From JAHBXL01 sp038247555 (lineage in GTDB: Bacteria > Planctomycetota > Phycisphaerae > Phycisphaerales > UBA1924): a stretch of 64,000 bases of DNA. The notes under the pieces are model-generated. The model made no database searches. It was not told the DNA's origin and saw only the letters and a program-made list of their open reading frames with translations. The translations under genes were made by a program, and so were the position numbers. Below are positions 52,678 to 61,937 of the stretch, piece after piece; position 1 is the stretch's first letter, and every line of letters starts with the position of its first letter. The stretch is taken from NCBI GenBank assembly GCA_038247555.1, contig JBBRUT010000002.1:1-64000 (forward strand), read 5' to 3'.

Positions 52678-54342
52678 TCAGCATCCGGCGAACCACAGGC
52701 TCAGGAACGCGAAGATATCCGGCACGCCGATGCCGGGTGTTCCATCAACATCTGCCCGGGGGTCCTGTGCGAACCACGCGCTCAGGAACGCGAAGATGTC
52801 CGGGACACCCACGCCGTTCGCGCCGTCAAAGTCGGCGGTGCAGGTGTTGCCGCCGCGGGGATAGAAGATTCCGAGTCCGTTCGGCCCACCGAGCGCGCCG
52901 ACCGCGGCATCCGCCATGGCCTCATCGGTATAGGCAAAGTTGGCGAGATAAACACTCTCGCCGCGGCCTTGGAGATCGGCAAAGAGGCAGATCGTCGCGG
53001 CCATCGGAGCACCCGAAGTGCCCGCGGACTTGGCCCATGGGCTGGGGAACTGGCCCCAACTGTTCCAAGTCGCCGGCTCAACCGGCGTTCCCTCAGGATT
53101 CGCCGACGAAAGGTCGCCCCAGCGAGGGTCGCTCTGCTTGCAGGATGCATACACCCATCCCGAGCCGGAAGCCCCCATGAACTGTCCGTTCACAAAGACC
53201 CGCGACGCGAACTGGCGGTAGTGATCGTTCGACAACGCAAGCCGGAACCACTGGCCCGGCTGCACCGGCGAGAGCACGGTCGCGTTTGCCCCACTCGCCC
53301 AATAGGTGAGCCGCGCCTGCCCATCCACGATGCGGATGATCGAATCGGCAGCAGCGTTGTTGTGATGATTATCTTCAAGCAGCACGACGGAGCCGCCCGC
53401 ATCCCACACATCCTGCGGGATCAGGATGTCCCAAACCATCGTCCACTGGCCATTCCGGTCTTCGGGCCAGTTGTCACGATTGGCCGGCCACAGGGCCAGA
53501 CCAACACCACGACGGCGTGCAGAGTCGCCGGGAAAGTTGACGGAGCGGGTCGGGCTTGTGCGATAGACCATGTCGACTACGCCGCCCACGGGCGGGAGCC
53601 CAAAGGCAGTGGTGGTCGCGAAGCCGGACTGCTCTGCGGTCACTCCGTGCGGCGTCTGCTGGGCCGGAAAGCTATCTTCCTGGCCGATTCCCCCAAGGAT
53701 CGGACCGAAAGCAGCATCGTCGAGGTAACGCAGCTTGGCCGGACCGGAAGCGATCGCCGCGCCGCTCTGGCGAACCGAGAGCAGGTCGCCCTCGAACTGG
53801 AACTCGGAACGAACGGGCGGGGGAGGCGTCCACGTTTCAATGACCGCGCCGCCGCTGATGAAGTTGAAGCCGACAAAGAGAGGCTTGGAGATGTTGTAGA
53901 TCCCCGATCGGCAGCGACCGTCAGCAAGGATCTCCTGGCGAAAAGTGAAACTCAGCGAGAGGCCTGAGAAGGTCCCGTTGAGCGATTCGTTGTCGAGCGC
54001 GGTGGGGATGGTGCCGGGCGGGTTGCGTACCGCGCCGAAAAGGAATCGCTGCTGCCCCGCCGAGAAGGTGTTTACCACATCGCCCAGCGGTGTGGGCTGA
54101 GGGACGAAGGGCGCACCGAGAATTCCGGTGCCCTGGACGATGGGATTGAACGCGAATCGGTACCCGGGCGTGGGGAAGATGGTCGCCACGGATGTGCGGA
54201 TGACATCGGGCGGGTTGGTATTCAGCGAAGGGATGGATGCGCCGGTAAAATCGACCAGGACAACGCTCTGCTGGGCATTGCCTGGCGCGGCCGCGGCGAG
54301 CACGGCGGAGAACGCGAGAAAGGGAACGGATGCGAGCCTCAT
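52678..54342 (-). CDS. Exported lectin-like protein with C-terminal GC-type dockerin
   Basis: From the ATG at 54342 (GGAG seven bases upstream) the 554-residue protein has a signal peptide (MRLASVPFLAFSAVLAAAAP, cleavage near NAQQ). A first beta-rich region contains LNTNPPDVIRTS, and a second half resembles a LamG/concanavalin-type jelly roll (VWDILIPQDVWDAGGSVVLL, LALSNDHYRQFASRVFVNG, ANFAYTDEAMADAAVGALGG). The tail is DFDGANGVGVPDIFAFLSAW, then DVDGTPGIGVPDIFAFLSLW, ending FAGC. The last ~50 codons are close in DNA to those of the neighbouring protease gene. No catalytic residues are recognised. A frame extending to 54678 overlaps the pseudopilin start region and is not used. Confidence 0.82.
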   Translation of the reverse strand: MRLASVPFLAFSAVLAAAAPGNAQQSVVLVDFTGASIPSLNTNPPDVIRTSVATIFPTPGYRFAFNPIVQGTGILGAPFVPQPTPLGDVVNTFSAGQQRFLFGAVRNPPGTIPTALDNESLNGTFSGLSLSFTFRQEILADGRCRSGIYNISKPLFVGFNFISGGAVIETWTPPPPVRSEFQFEGDLLSVRQSGAAIASGPAKLRYLDDAAFGPILGGIGQEDSFPAQQTPHGVTAEQSGFATTTAFGLPPVGGVVDMVYRTSPTRSVNFPGDSARRRGVGLALWPANRDNWPEDRNGQWTMVWDILIPQDVWDAGGSVVLLEDNHHNNAAADSIIRIVDGQARLTYWASGANATVLSPVQPGQWFRLALSNDHYRQFASRVFVNGQFMGASGSGWVYASCKQSDPRWGDLSSANPEGTPVEPATWNSWGQFPSPWAKSAGTSGAPMAATICLFADLQGRGESVYLANFAYTDEAMADAAVGALGGPNGLGIFYPRGGNTCTADFDGANGVGVPDIFAFLSAWFAQDPRADVDGTPGIGVPDIFAFLSLWFAGC

Positions 54343-54496
54343 GAGCGATCTCCGGACCGGGACAGCAAGTCGGGCGGTCAGATAGGAAGAGCAGCCTGCA
54401 CAGACTACTCGCCGGGCGGCCTGCTGCCAACCCCTGAGTCGGGGTTTGACCGGCAATTTGCAGTCCCCGGAGCGGGGTTTGCGGTAGACTGGCACC

Positions 54497-55405
54497 ATGG
54501 GACGCCCGGGCAGAACAGCATGTGGACGGGGCGGGTTCACGCTCATCGAGCTGCTGGTCGTGATCGCGATCATCGCGCTGCTGGTCGGTCTGCTTCTGCC
54601 CGCGCTGGGCTCTGCCCGCGAGTCGGCAAGGCGGGCCAGGTGCCTCTCCAACACGCGGCAGCTAACGCTGGCATGCACCTCTTACTCAAACGATGTGCGG
54701 CAGGGGTACTTCATCCCCGCGTACTTTGACTGGGAAGACAACATCGGTTGGCTCTTTCCCGAGTACATCTCGGACTACAACGTTGCGATCTGCCCGTCAA
54801 CGCGCAACCGGGTCCGGGCGGATGTGATGCTGAGTGAGGAGCAGGGAAGCGAGGTGCAGGATGCTTATGGACGCGACTTCATCCGCGACACCTACTGGGC
54901 TGGCCGCGACAAGTTTGATGATGAGGGTGGACACAGCTACGAGATCCGCGCCTGGTTCACCGCGGGAAAGTACCCTGACGGTCGCGGCGTAGCGGTGCCG
55001 CCTCCGCTGACAGTCGGCGATCAGCTTGGCTGGAGCCGCACCGAGATGCCCCTGGTCTTCACGCTCCAGACGCGGAACCTGCTCAAGAAGCACAGCAACG
55101 TGCAGTTCCCCGACCGCTGCTACCTGATCATCGACAACGACAACGACCAGTCGATCCTTCCGAGTGTGGGAAGGCCGGACGGAATCAACAACTGGCCGGA
55201 CACCTGGAACAATCACGGCAAGGCTGGGTACAACATCTCCTTTGCCGATGGGCACGCGAGGTTCTTCAAGGCCGATGCGGGCCTGGTCAAGATGTACATC
55301 GATAGCTGGGATGAGCCGCCGCCGAACTTCCAGAATGTCTCGGCGTATCGTCAGCGGACGGCGACGGTGAACGGGCTGAGCGTGCCGGAGTATTACTTGC
55401 CGTGA
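54497..55405 (+). CDS. Pseudopilin-like protein with prepilin cleavage signal
   Basis: The 302-residue protein begins with a basic leader ending CGRGG, then FTLIELLVVIAIIALLVGLL, with Gly/Phe cleavage and Glu+5. LLPALGSARESARRARCLSN is the usual continuation of planctomycete pseudopilins. The C-terminus has GYNISFADGHARFFKAD, the H/DG-containing motif of the DUF1559-type group, unlike the tandem pair at 34-36 kb. It is divergent from the lectin-like gene. Its last 13 bases overlap the end of the UbiD gene on the other strand. Confidence 0.92.
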   Translation: MGRPGRTACGRGGFTLIELLVVIAIIALLVGLLLPALGSARESARRARCLSNTRQLTLACTSYSNDVRQGYFIPAYFDWEDNIGWLFPEYISDYNVAICPSTRNRVRADVMLSEEQGSEVQDAYGRDFIRDTYWAGRDKFDDEGGHSYEIRAWFTAGKYPDGRGVAVPPPLTVGDQLGWSRTEMPLVFTLQTRNLLKKHSNVQFPDRCYLIIDNDNDQSILPSVGRPDGINNWPDTWNNHGKAGYNISFADGHARFFKADAGLVKMYIDSWDEPPPNFQNVSAYRQRTATVNGLSVPEYYLP

Positions 55406-57522
55406 CTGCCGGCGTGAGCCGCGATGGTGTCTACCCGAGCTTTGGTCGGTGGATCCATCATCAGAATCGGCGGCCAATCCCGCACCGGCAACCCGTTGAT
55501 CACCTCGCCCGGCGTCTTTGGCGTCGCATCAAACGCCGTCCGGCGGCCGCACTTGCTCAGATAGCGGTCGCGGTCGGGCGCGGTGTTGGCCATCCAGTGG
55601 AACAATGCATCATCGATGTTGCCAAGGTCGGCATCAGGGCCCACAACCACGATCCACCGCGGCAAAGCAATCTCGTCAGCAAGTCCACCGATCGCCTTGA
55701 TGACTGCCGCGCCGCCCCCCCCGCCCTGCTCGCTCGCCGCGACACGCACCAGCAGCCACCAACCGCCAAGCTCCTCAGGAATACGGGCATCAAGCACGCC
55801 CGGAAGAGCACACAGCCGAGTTTCTGCAGCTCGAGCCGCATCTCCCACTGAGGCCTCAATCCCGCCCGCCGCACACAACTCAGTCGCCAGCGGATCCATC
55901 ACCCGGTGCAGTTCGGCATCGCCGACCTTGCGTGTCGCATCAAGCCCCATCTTCCCGCCCGCGCCAAGGTGCGGCGCGGCATGGTCAAGAATGTCGAGCG
56001 GACCACGCACCAGCTCCATATCGCGCGCCGGCACGCACTGCTCCCCCACTGCTCGCAGCACGGCCGTGGTGTCATGCACATCAACATCGTCATCAACCAC
56101 CAAGATCGTCTTGGTCCAGGCCATCTGCCCCGCGCCCCAGACCGAATGCATCACCCGCCGCCCCTGCAGCGGATACTCCTTCTTCACCTTCAGGAACGCG
56201 CAGTTGTGAAACGCGCCGAACATCGGCAGGTCGTAGTCGATGATGTCGTGGATGATCGTGCGCAGCAGCGGCAGGAAAAGCCGCTCCGTCGCCTTGCCCA
56301 TGAAGTAGTCTTCCTGCGGCGGCAATCCCACAACCGTCGTCGGATAGATCGGGTCGCGCCGGTGTGTGATCGCCGTCACCTCGAGAATCGGATACCGGTC
56401 CGGCAACGAGTAGAACCCGGTGTGGTCGCCGAACGGTCCTTCAAACACCGCGCCGCTTCCGAGCGATGCGCCTTCCGCCCGAGGATCGAAGCCCGGCATC
56501 CCTGCCTCATGACTGACATACCCCTCGATGACGATCTCCGCGTTCGCCGGAACATCCAGCGGCACCGTCACGCCGCGGCACAGCGGGATACCGCCGCGGT
56601 TCAGGAACCCTGCAAGCAGCAACTCGCTGATCCCCGGCGGCATCGGCGCTGTCGCGGCGTACGGCAGAACGCTTTCGCCGCCGAGCACAATCGCGACCGG
56701 CATCTTCTCGCCGCGGGCCCTCCAAGAACGCCAGTGCCGCGCACCATCGTGGTGCATGTGCCAGTGCATGGCCATGCGCTGCTTGCCGAGAAGCTGCACC
56801 CGGTACATACCGACGTTGCGGCTGGGCGGGTTCGGGTTGTCGCGGTCATCCGCGTGGATGGTGTGAATTGTGCCGAGGGTGATGTACCGGCCGCGATGCC
56901 GCTGTTCCCACTCGCTTCCCGAGCCAAGCCCGGAAATGCCGTCATTGACATTCGCCGGATACCCGAGCGCAGCGAAGTCGCCATCATGCGGCCAGCACCG
57001 CAGCAGCGGCAGCATTGTGACGTCGACATCCGCGCCCTTCGTGATCACCTGCTGACACGCGCCGGTTCGCACCTTCTTCGGCGGGATCTTCACCAGTTCC
57101 ATCAGTTCCGGCAGCTTCTTCAGTTTCGCCAGCAGCGTCGGCGGAGGCTCGGGCTTGATGAGCCTTCCCAGTCGATCCGCCAGCGCCTCCAGCCCTCCCG
57201 GCGTGTGACCCGCGGCAATCCCCACGCTAGCGTCATTGCATCCCAGCGCCATCTCCATCCGCCGATAGCTGCCAAACTGGTTGATCAAAACCGGGATGTC
57301 CGAACCCTCGACATTCTCAAGCAACAGCGCACGTCCGCCCAAATGATGAAATCGCGGGTCCGTGCGGCGTGTCGCCTCGCTCGGGAGGCTCGCCGCCGGC
57401 GACTTGCTCTCGCGATCCGCAAGCTCGGTGATCTCCAGCACCGGCGACACCCGGGCTGAAATACGCTTCAGTTCCCCGGCCTTCTCCATCGCGGCGACAA
57501 ACTCGCGTGTGTTCTCGTACAT
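55393..57522 (-). CDS. UbiD family decarboxylase
   Basis: UbiD enzymes decarboxylate aromatic or unsaturated acids using prenylated FMN. The 709-residue protein from the ATG at 57522 (MYENTREFVAAMEKAGEL) shows the family blocks: NQFGSYRRMEMALGC near residue 83, the long prFMN-binding region with ITLGTIHTIHADDRDNPNPP and NVGMYRVQLLGKQRMAMHWH near 225-260, and NAEIVIEGYVSHEAGMPGFD with the catalytic Glu/Glu near 345. Further on are EGPFGDHTGFYS and WTKTILVVDDDVDVHD near 494. It is longer than E. coli UbiD (497), with extra C-terminal sequence. It may serve menaquinone synthesis, but no mqn genes are here. It is divergent from the methyltransferase, with 13 bp between start codons. Confidence 0.92.
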   Translation of the reverse strand: MYENTREFVAAMEKAGELKRISARVSPVLEITELADRESKSPAASLPSEATRRTDPRFHHLGGRALLLENVEGSDIPVLINQFGSYRRMEMALGCNDASVGIAAGHTPGGLEALADRLGRLIKPEPPPTLLAKLKKLPELMELVKIPPKKVRTGACQQVITKGADVDVTMLPLLRCWPHDGDFAALGYPANVNDGISGLGSGSEWEQRHRGRYITLGTIHTIHADDRDNPNPPSRNVGMYRVQLLGKQRMAMHWHMHHDGARHWRSWRARGEKMPVAIVLGGESVLPYAATAPMPPGISELLLAGFLNRGGIPLCRGVTVPLDVPANAEIVIEGYVSHEAGMPGFDPRAEGASLGSGAVFEGPFGDHTGFYSLPDRYPILEVTAITHRRDPIYPTTVVGLPPQEDYFMGKATERLFLPLLRTIIHDIIDYDLPMFGAFHNCAFLKVKKEYPLQGRRVMHSVWGAGQMAWTKTILVVDDDVDVHDTTAVLRAVGEQCVPARDMELVRGPLDILDHAAPHLGAGGKMGLDATRKVGDAELHRVMDPLATELCAAGGIEASVGDAARAAETRLCALPGVLDARIPEELGGWWLLVRVAASEQGGGGGAAVIKAIGGLADEIALPRWIVVVGPDADLGNIDDALFHWMANTAPDRDRYLSKCGRRTAFDATPKTPGEVINGLPVRDWPPILMMDPPTKARVDTIAAHAGSHGK

Positions 57523-57535
57523 TGCAGCACACAGT

Positions 57536-58228
57536 ATGACCACCCAACCCCCCACGCCCAAACCTCAGCCCAGCCCCAAAGCCCAGCACTTCGCCGAGAA
57601 ACGCGACTGGCCCGGTTACTTCAGCGTCGTGCTCGGAAAGCCGCCGCGGGAAACGCTCATCTCGGCGCTCGATCGCTTCGAGCGCGAGTGGGGATCCGAT
57701 GCGTCGCCACGAATCCCCGATGCACAACCGCCGCTGGCGATTGATCTGGGATGCGGCGAGGGCCGCGATACGCTTGAGCTTCTCCGCCGCGGCTGGAGTG
57801 TCCACGCAGTGGACGCCCATCCCAATGCCTTTGAACTCCTGCTCCCCAGGGTGCCAACCGAGCAGCGATCGCGACTGACGACCCAGATGGCGAGCTTTGA
57901 GGAGGCACGATGGCCAAAGACGATGTTGTTGAACGCCTCGTTCTCTCTACCGTTCTGTCATCCGTCGCACTTTGACGAAGTGTGGAGCCGGATCATCGAA
58001 TCGATCAAGCCGGGCGGCCGTTTCGCCGGGCAACTCTTTGGCGATCGCGACTCGTGGGCATCGATCCCCGATCGATCCCACCAGACAGAGTCTCTGGCAA
58101 GGGAACTTCTGTCGGGGCTGGAAGTTGAGGAGTTCCGCATCGACGAGAAGGATGACAACGATGCCGTTGGGAATCCCAAACATTGGCATGCGTTCCACAT
58201 CGTGGCGAGGAAGCCCGTGGGCCGATGA
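57536..58228 (+). CDS. Class I SAM-dependent methyltransferase
   Basis: The 230-residue protein has AEKRDWPGYFSVVLGKPPRET near residue 20, the AdoMet motif AIDLGCGEGRDTLELLRRG near 69, the acidic end of beta-2 VHAVDAH near 91, NASFSLPFCHPSHFDEVW near 131, and post-motif IKPGGRFAGQLFGDRDSW near 161. It ends with a beta strand HWHAFHIVARK. It resembles the methyltransferase 11 / TehB-like group; the substrate is unknown. Its ATG lies 13 bp from that of the divergent UbiD gene, so its promoter must lie within ubiD codons. The ABC transporter genes follow after 42 bp. Confidence 0.88.
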   Translation: MTTQPPTPKPQPSPKAQHFAEKRDWPGYFSVVLGKPPRETLISALDRFEREWGSDASPRIPDAQPPLAIDLGCGEGRDTLELLRRGWSVHAVDAHPNAFELLLPRVPTEQRSRLTTQMASFEEARWPKTMLLNASFSLPFCHPSHFDEVWSRIIESIKPGGRFAGQLFGDRDSWASIPDRSHQTESLARELLSGLEVEEFRIDEKDDNDAVGNPKHWHAFHIVARKPVGR

Positions 58229-58270
58229 TCGAGCGGCCTGTTCATTGATGCGAAGTCCCTGGAGACCGGC

Positions 58271-59499
<1,229 letters not shown>

Positions 59500-59503
<4 letters not shown>

Positions 59504-60846
59504 GGCAGACTTTCACGATATTCCTCGATGCGTACCGTGAGCTGAACAGCCGCAAGCTGTTCTGGCTCGTGCTGGCATTGTCGATCGCGGTGGTTGCAGC
59601 AATCGCGATCCCCAGCAACAACGAACGCGGGATCGGGGCATTCGGCCTGACCGCAGACATCCCATTCCTCTCGACCAAGGCGGTTACGCCGGCGGGCTTC
59701 TATAAGTTTCTGTTCTCGTGGTTCGGCATCAACCTCTGGCTGGCCTGGGGCGCGACAATCCTCGCGCTCATCTCGACGGCCGGAATGATCCCGGAAATGG
59801 TCTCGGGCGGCGCGGTCGAGCTTGTGCTCTCCAAGCCCATCAGCCGGGCGCGACTGTTCCTGACGAAGTATGCCGCGGGCCTGATGTTCGTGGCCTTGCA
59901 GGCGGCGGTGTTCTCGATTGGCGCGATCCTGGTCATCGGCCTTCGTGGAGGAGTTTGGGATGCGCGCCCGCTCATGGCCATCCCGCTGATGGTGCTGTTC
60001 TTCAGCTATCTCTTTAGCGTTTGCGCACTCGTCGGCATGCTGACCCGGTCGACGCTCCTGGCCCTTCTGGCCACCATCCTCGTGTGGCTGGCCTCTTGGC
60101 TCGCGGCGAGTGTTGAGGAGTTCATGCTCGATCAACGCCTGCGGCAGGAGCAGCAGGTGGAACGCATCGATGGGCAGATCAACACACTCAAGGAAACACT
60201 CGAATCGATTGACATTCAGCTGCTCGATATGGGCGTTGACCCCGCCGCGCTGGCCGAGCAACCGTCTGACGCCCCATCGCTCCCGGCCTCGACGGAGGCG
60301 ACCGTCACGGTTGAGAATGCGTCATCGCCAACTGAGGCTGGGCCGGTTGCCGCCGCGGCACCCCCGACACCGGCCGCGGATGGATCGCCACCGGAGCAAC
60401 GTCGCGGGTCTCGACGCGCCGGCCGAAACTTGCTGGAAGCGGGGCGGGCGCTGCTGGGGAAAATCGATGCCTCTGGCGGGTCGGCATCGCTGCTGCGGAA
60501 CCGGACCCAGGTTGTGCGGCAGATCGAGCGGCTGGAGACCGAGGTCGAGCCAACGCGTGAGCGGTCGAGTTCGACAACGACCTGGCACCGCCGCATTTAT
60601 GCGATCAACGCAGTCCTCCCCAAGACCGGAGAGACCAAGCGCCTGTTTCAGCGCTTCGTCGTTGACAAAGAGGACATGGAGGGGCTCCTGAAGCTCATCG
60701 TCGAGAGCAGCGGAGATGAGGACGCGGCCAGTTCCGAAGAGGCTCTGAACAATCGTTCTTTGACGTGGGTAATCGGCACCTCGCTCGCATTCGAGTTCCT
60801 GATCCTCGGAGCCGCGACCGTGATCTTTGTGCGGCGAGATTTCTGA
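59500..60846 (+). CDS. ABC-2 type transporter permease with large internal insert
   Basis: The 448-residue protein has an N-terminal span (LFWLVLALSIAVVAAIAI, ~21-38), spans near 73-93 (SWFGINLWLAWGATILALIS), 125-150, 158-180 and 185-205, and a last span near 424-442 (LTWVIGTSLAFEFLILGA). Between the fifth and last spans is an approximately 210-residue insert. It starts with a coiled coil (RLRQEQQVERIDGQINTLKE), continues with a Pro/Ala-rich stretch, and then has a second helical part. PEMVSGGAVELVLSKPISRARLFLTK between spans 2 and 3 is typical of ABC-2 permeases of the YhaP/CcmB kind. It pairs with the ATPase gene it overlaps. The substrate is unknown. Confidence 0.87.
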
Positions 60847-60856
60847 AACGCCGCGA

Positions 60857-60897
60857 CCAAAACGACACAGGCCCCATGTCCTTGAACACGGGGCCTG
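60857..60897 (-). terminator. Probable intrinsic terminator of the HTH-receiver gene
   Basis: On the minus strand CAGGCCCC (60897-60890 read in reverse) pairs with GGGGCCTG (60875-60868), with partial pairing inside the 14-nt interior. A short TTTT at 60862-60859 follows after three bases. It lies 30 bp past the stop codon of the gene ending at 60927. The T-run is short, so efficiency is uncertain; it may serve both converging genes. Confidence 0.65.
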
Positions 60898-60926
60898 AGA
60901 AGTTCATTCTGGATTGTTCAAACCGT

Positions 60927-61508
60927 TCAGTGCACCAGGTTCGTCGAGTGCTCGATCGCCTCGATCACCTGCCGCACCGCGAACGGCTTGCGGAGGTAGC
61001 TGTCAAAGCCCTGCGTCCGCAGGCCCTGAAGCTGCCCCTCAGTCATCTGACCGCTCATGGCGATGACCTTGGTGAGCTGCAGGTCATCGTCCTTGTGGAC
61101 AAGCCCTGCCAGTGCCTTGGCCTCCGCCCCGCCCAAGTGGGCGTCGAGCAGCAGAACATGCGGCTTGAACCGCTCGCACTCGATGCCGGCCTCGAAGGCG
61201 GTCGTGGCGGTGCGGACCTCATAGTTCGCCTGCTCGGCGAGGGCCTTGCCCAGCGCCTCGACGACCTCGGTTTCGTCATCCACCACCAGGATGCGGGTTT
61301 TCCCGCCCGTGACCCCGTCAAACGGGATCCCGTGTTCCTTCATGAACCGTACGAGCTGAGATACCGGGATCCGGCGGTCCTTGGAACCGGGAATCCGATA
61401 GCCCTTGAGCTGGCCGGTATCGAACCACTTGGAGACCGTCCGAGGAGCGACATTGCAGATCTTGGCCACTTCGCCCGTTGTAAGTACATCTTTGTCGAAC
61501 GGCAGCAT
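60927..61508 (-). CDS. Helix-turn-helix protein with C-terminal receiver domain
   Basis: The 193-residue protein has a MerR/excisionase-type helix-turn-helix at residues ~9-55 (LTTGEVAKICNVAPRTVSKW and GYRIPGSKDRRIP), then a complete CheY-like receiver (about 70-187). The receiver has the acidic pair in ILVVDDETEVVEAL, the phospho-Asp in HVLLLDAHLGGAE near 118, Ser/Thr in VIAMSGQMTEG near 150 and the Lys in YLRKPFAV near 175. Response regulators normally have the receiver first, so the order is reversed. No histidine kinase is adjacent. It likely controls DNA binding by phosphorylation. The 429 bp upstream is intergenic. Confidence 0.92.
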   Translation of the reverse strand: MLPFDKDVLTTGEVAKICNVAPRTVSKWFDTGQLKGYRIPGSKDRRIPVSQLVRFMKEHGIPFDGVTGGKTRILVVDDETEVVEALGKALAEQANYEVRTATTAFEAGIECERFKPHVLLLDAHLGGAEAKALAGLVHKDDDLQLTKVIAMSGQMTEGQLQGLRTQGFDSYLRKPFAVRQVIEAIEHSTNLVH

Positions 61509-61937
61509 CTCTACGCCCTCGCTTCGTTAGGGGAACACACGGACCTACCGCCTGACAATGGCGACCAGTCTGCAATGCCATCGACTCCTTTTGGATGGGT
61601 CTTGACGCTTAAACCCGTTGGTCGCGGAGGTACCGCCTATTCGGACTGTGCCGGTCGCGCTCGGCTGCCGCCGCGGCCTGCGGGGGCCTTTGGGGTGGTT
61701 GGGCAGAGCCCTTCCCTGATGCGGGGGAGGCTGTTCCGAGAGCAACTTGTTTCCCCGCGTTGACATCCCCGCTGCTGGGGCGTTACGTTACCGCCCTCAA
61801 CCTTTGGCTCGGCCCCCGATCTGCATCCGGGGGCGGGCGGCGTCCGTACGGGATTGGTCCCGGCGAACGGTGTGTTCATCTTGCCTCGTTTTCGCGCCCG
61901 ATCCACAATCTTGTACTGATCCTTGAAGGAGCAGCTT
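61509..61937. other. Divergent intergenic region with a candidate promoter and hairpins
   Basis: No gene is recognised. The region contains a TTGACA box (listed separately), a hairpin CCCC-GCTGCT-GGGG at 61767-61780 within its spacer, and a 7-bp perfect stem GCCCCCG / CGGGGGC (61812-61818 with 61828-61834) that would lie in the leader of the HEAT protein mRNA. AAGGAG at 61926-61931 precedes the GTG start at 61938 by six bases. The half nearer the HTH-receiver gene shows no clear promoter. Confidence 0.5.
61760..61789 (+). promoter_or_regulatory. Candidate promoter of the HEAT-repeat gene
   Basis: A perfect TTGACA lies at 61760-61765, with TACGTT (or TTACGT) 18 (17) bases later. The -10 match is only three of six. 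The spacer contains a CCCC/GGGG inverted repeat that could be an operator or incidental. If used, the leader would be about 140 nt long. Confidence 0.35.

Noticed and set aside
55906..57459. A 517-codon open frame antisense to the UbiD gene
   Set aside because: UbiD motifs are unmistakable on the minus strand; the antisense product is Arg/His-rich and has no domain.
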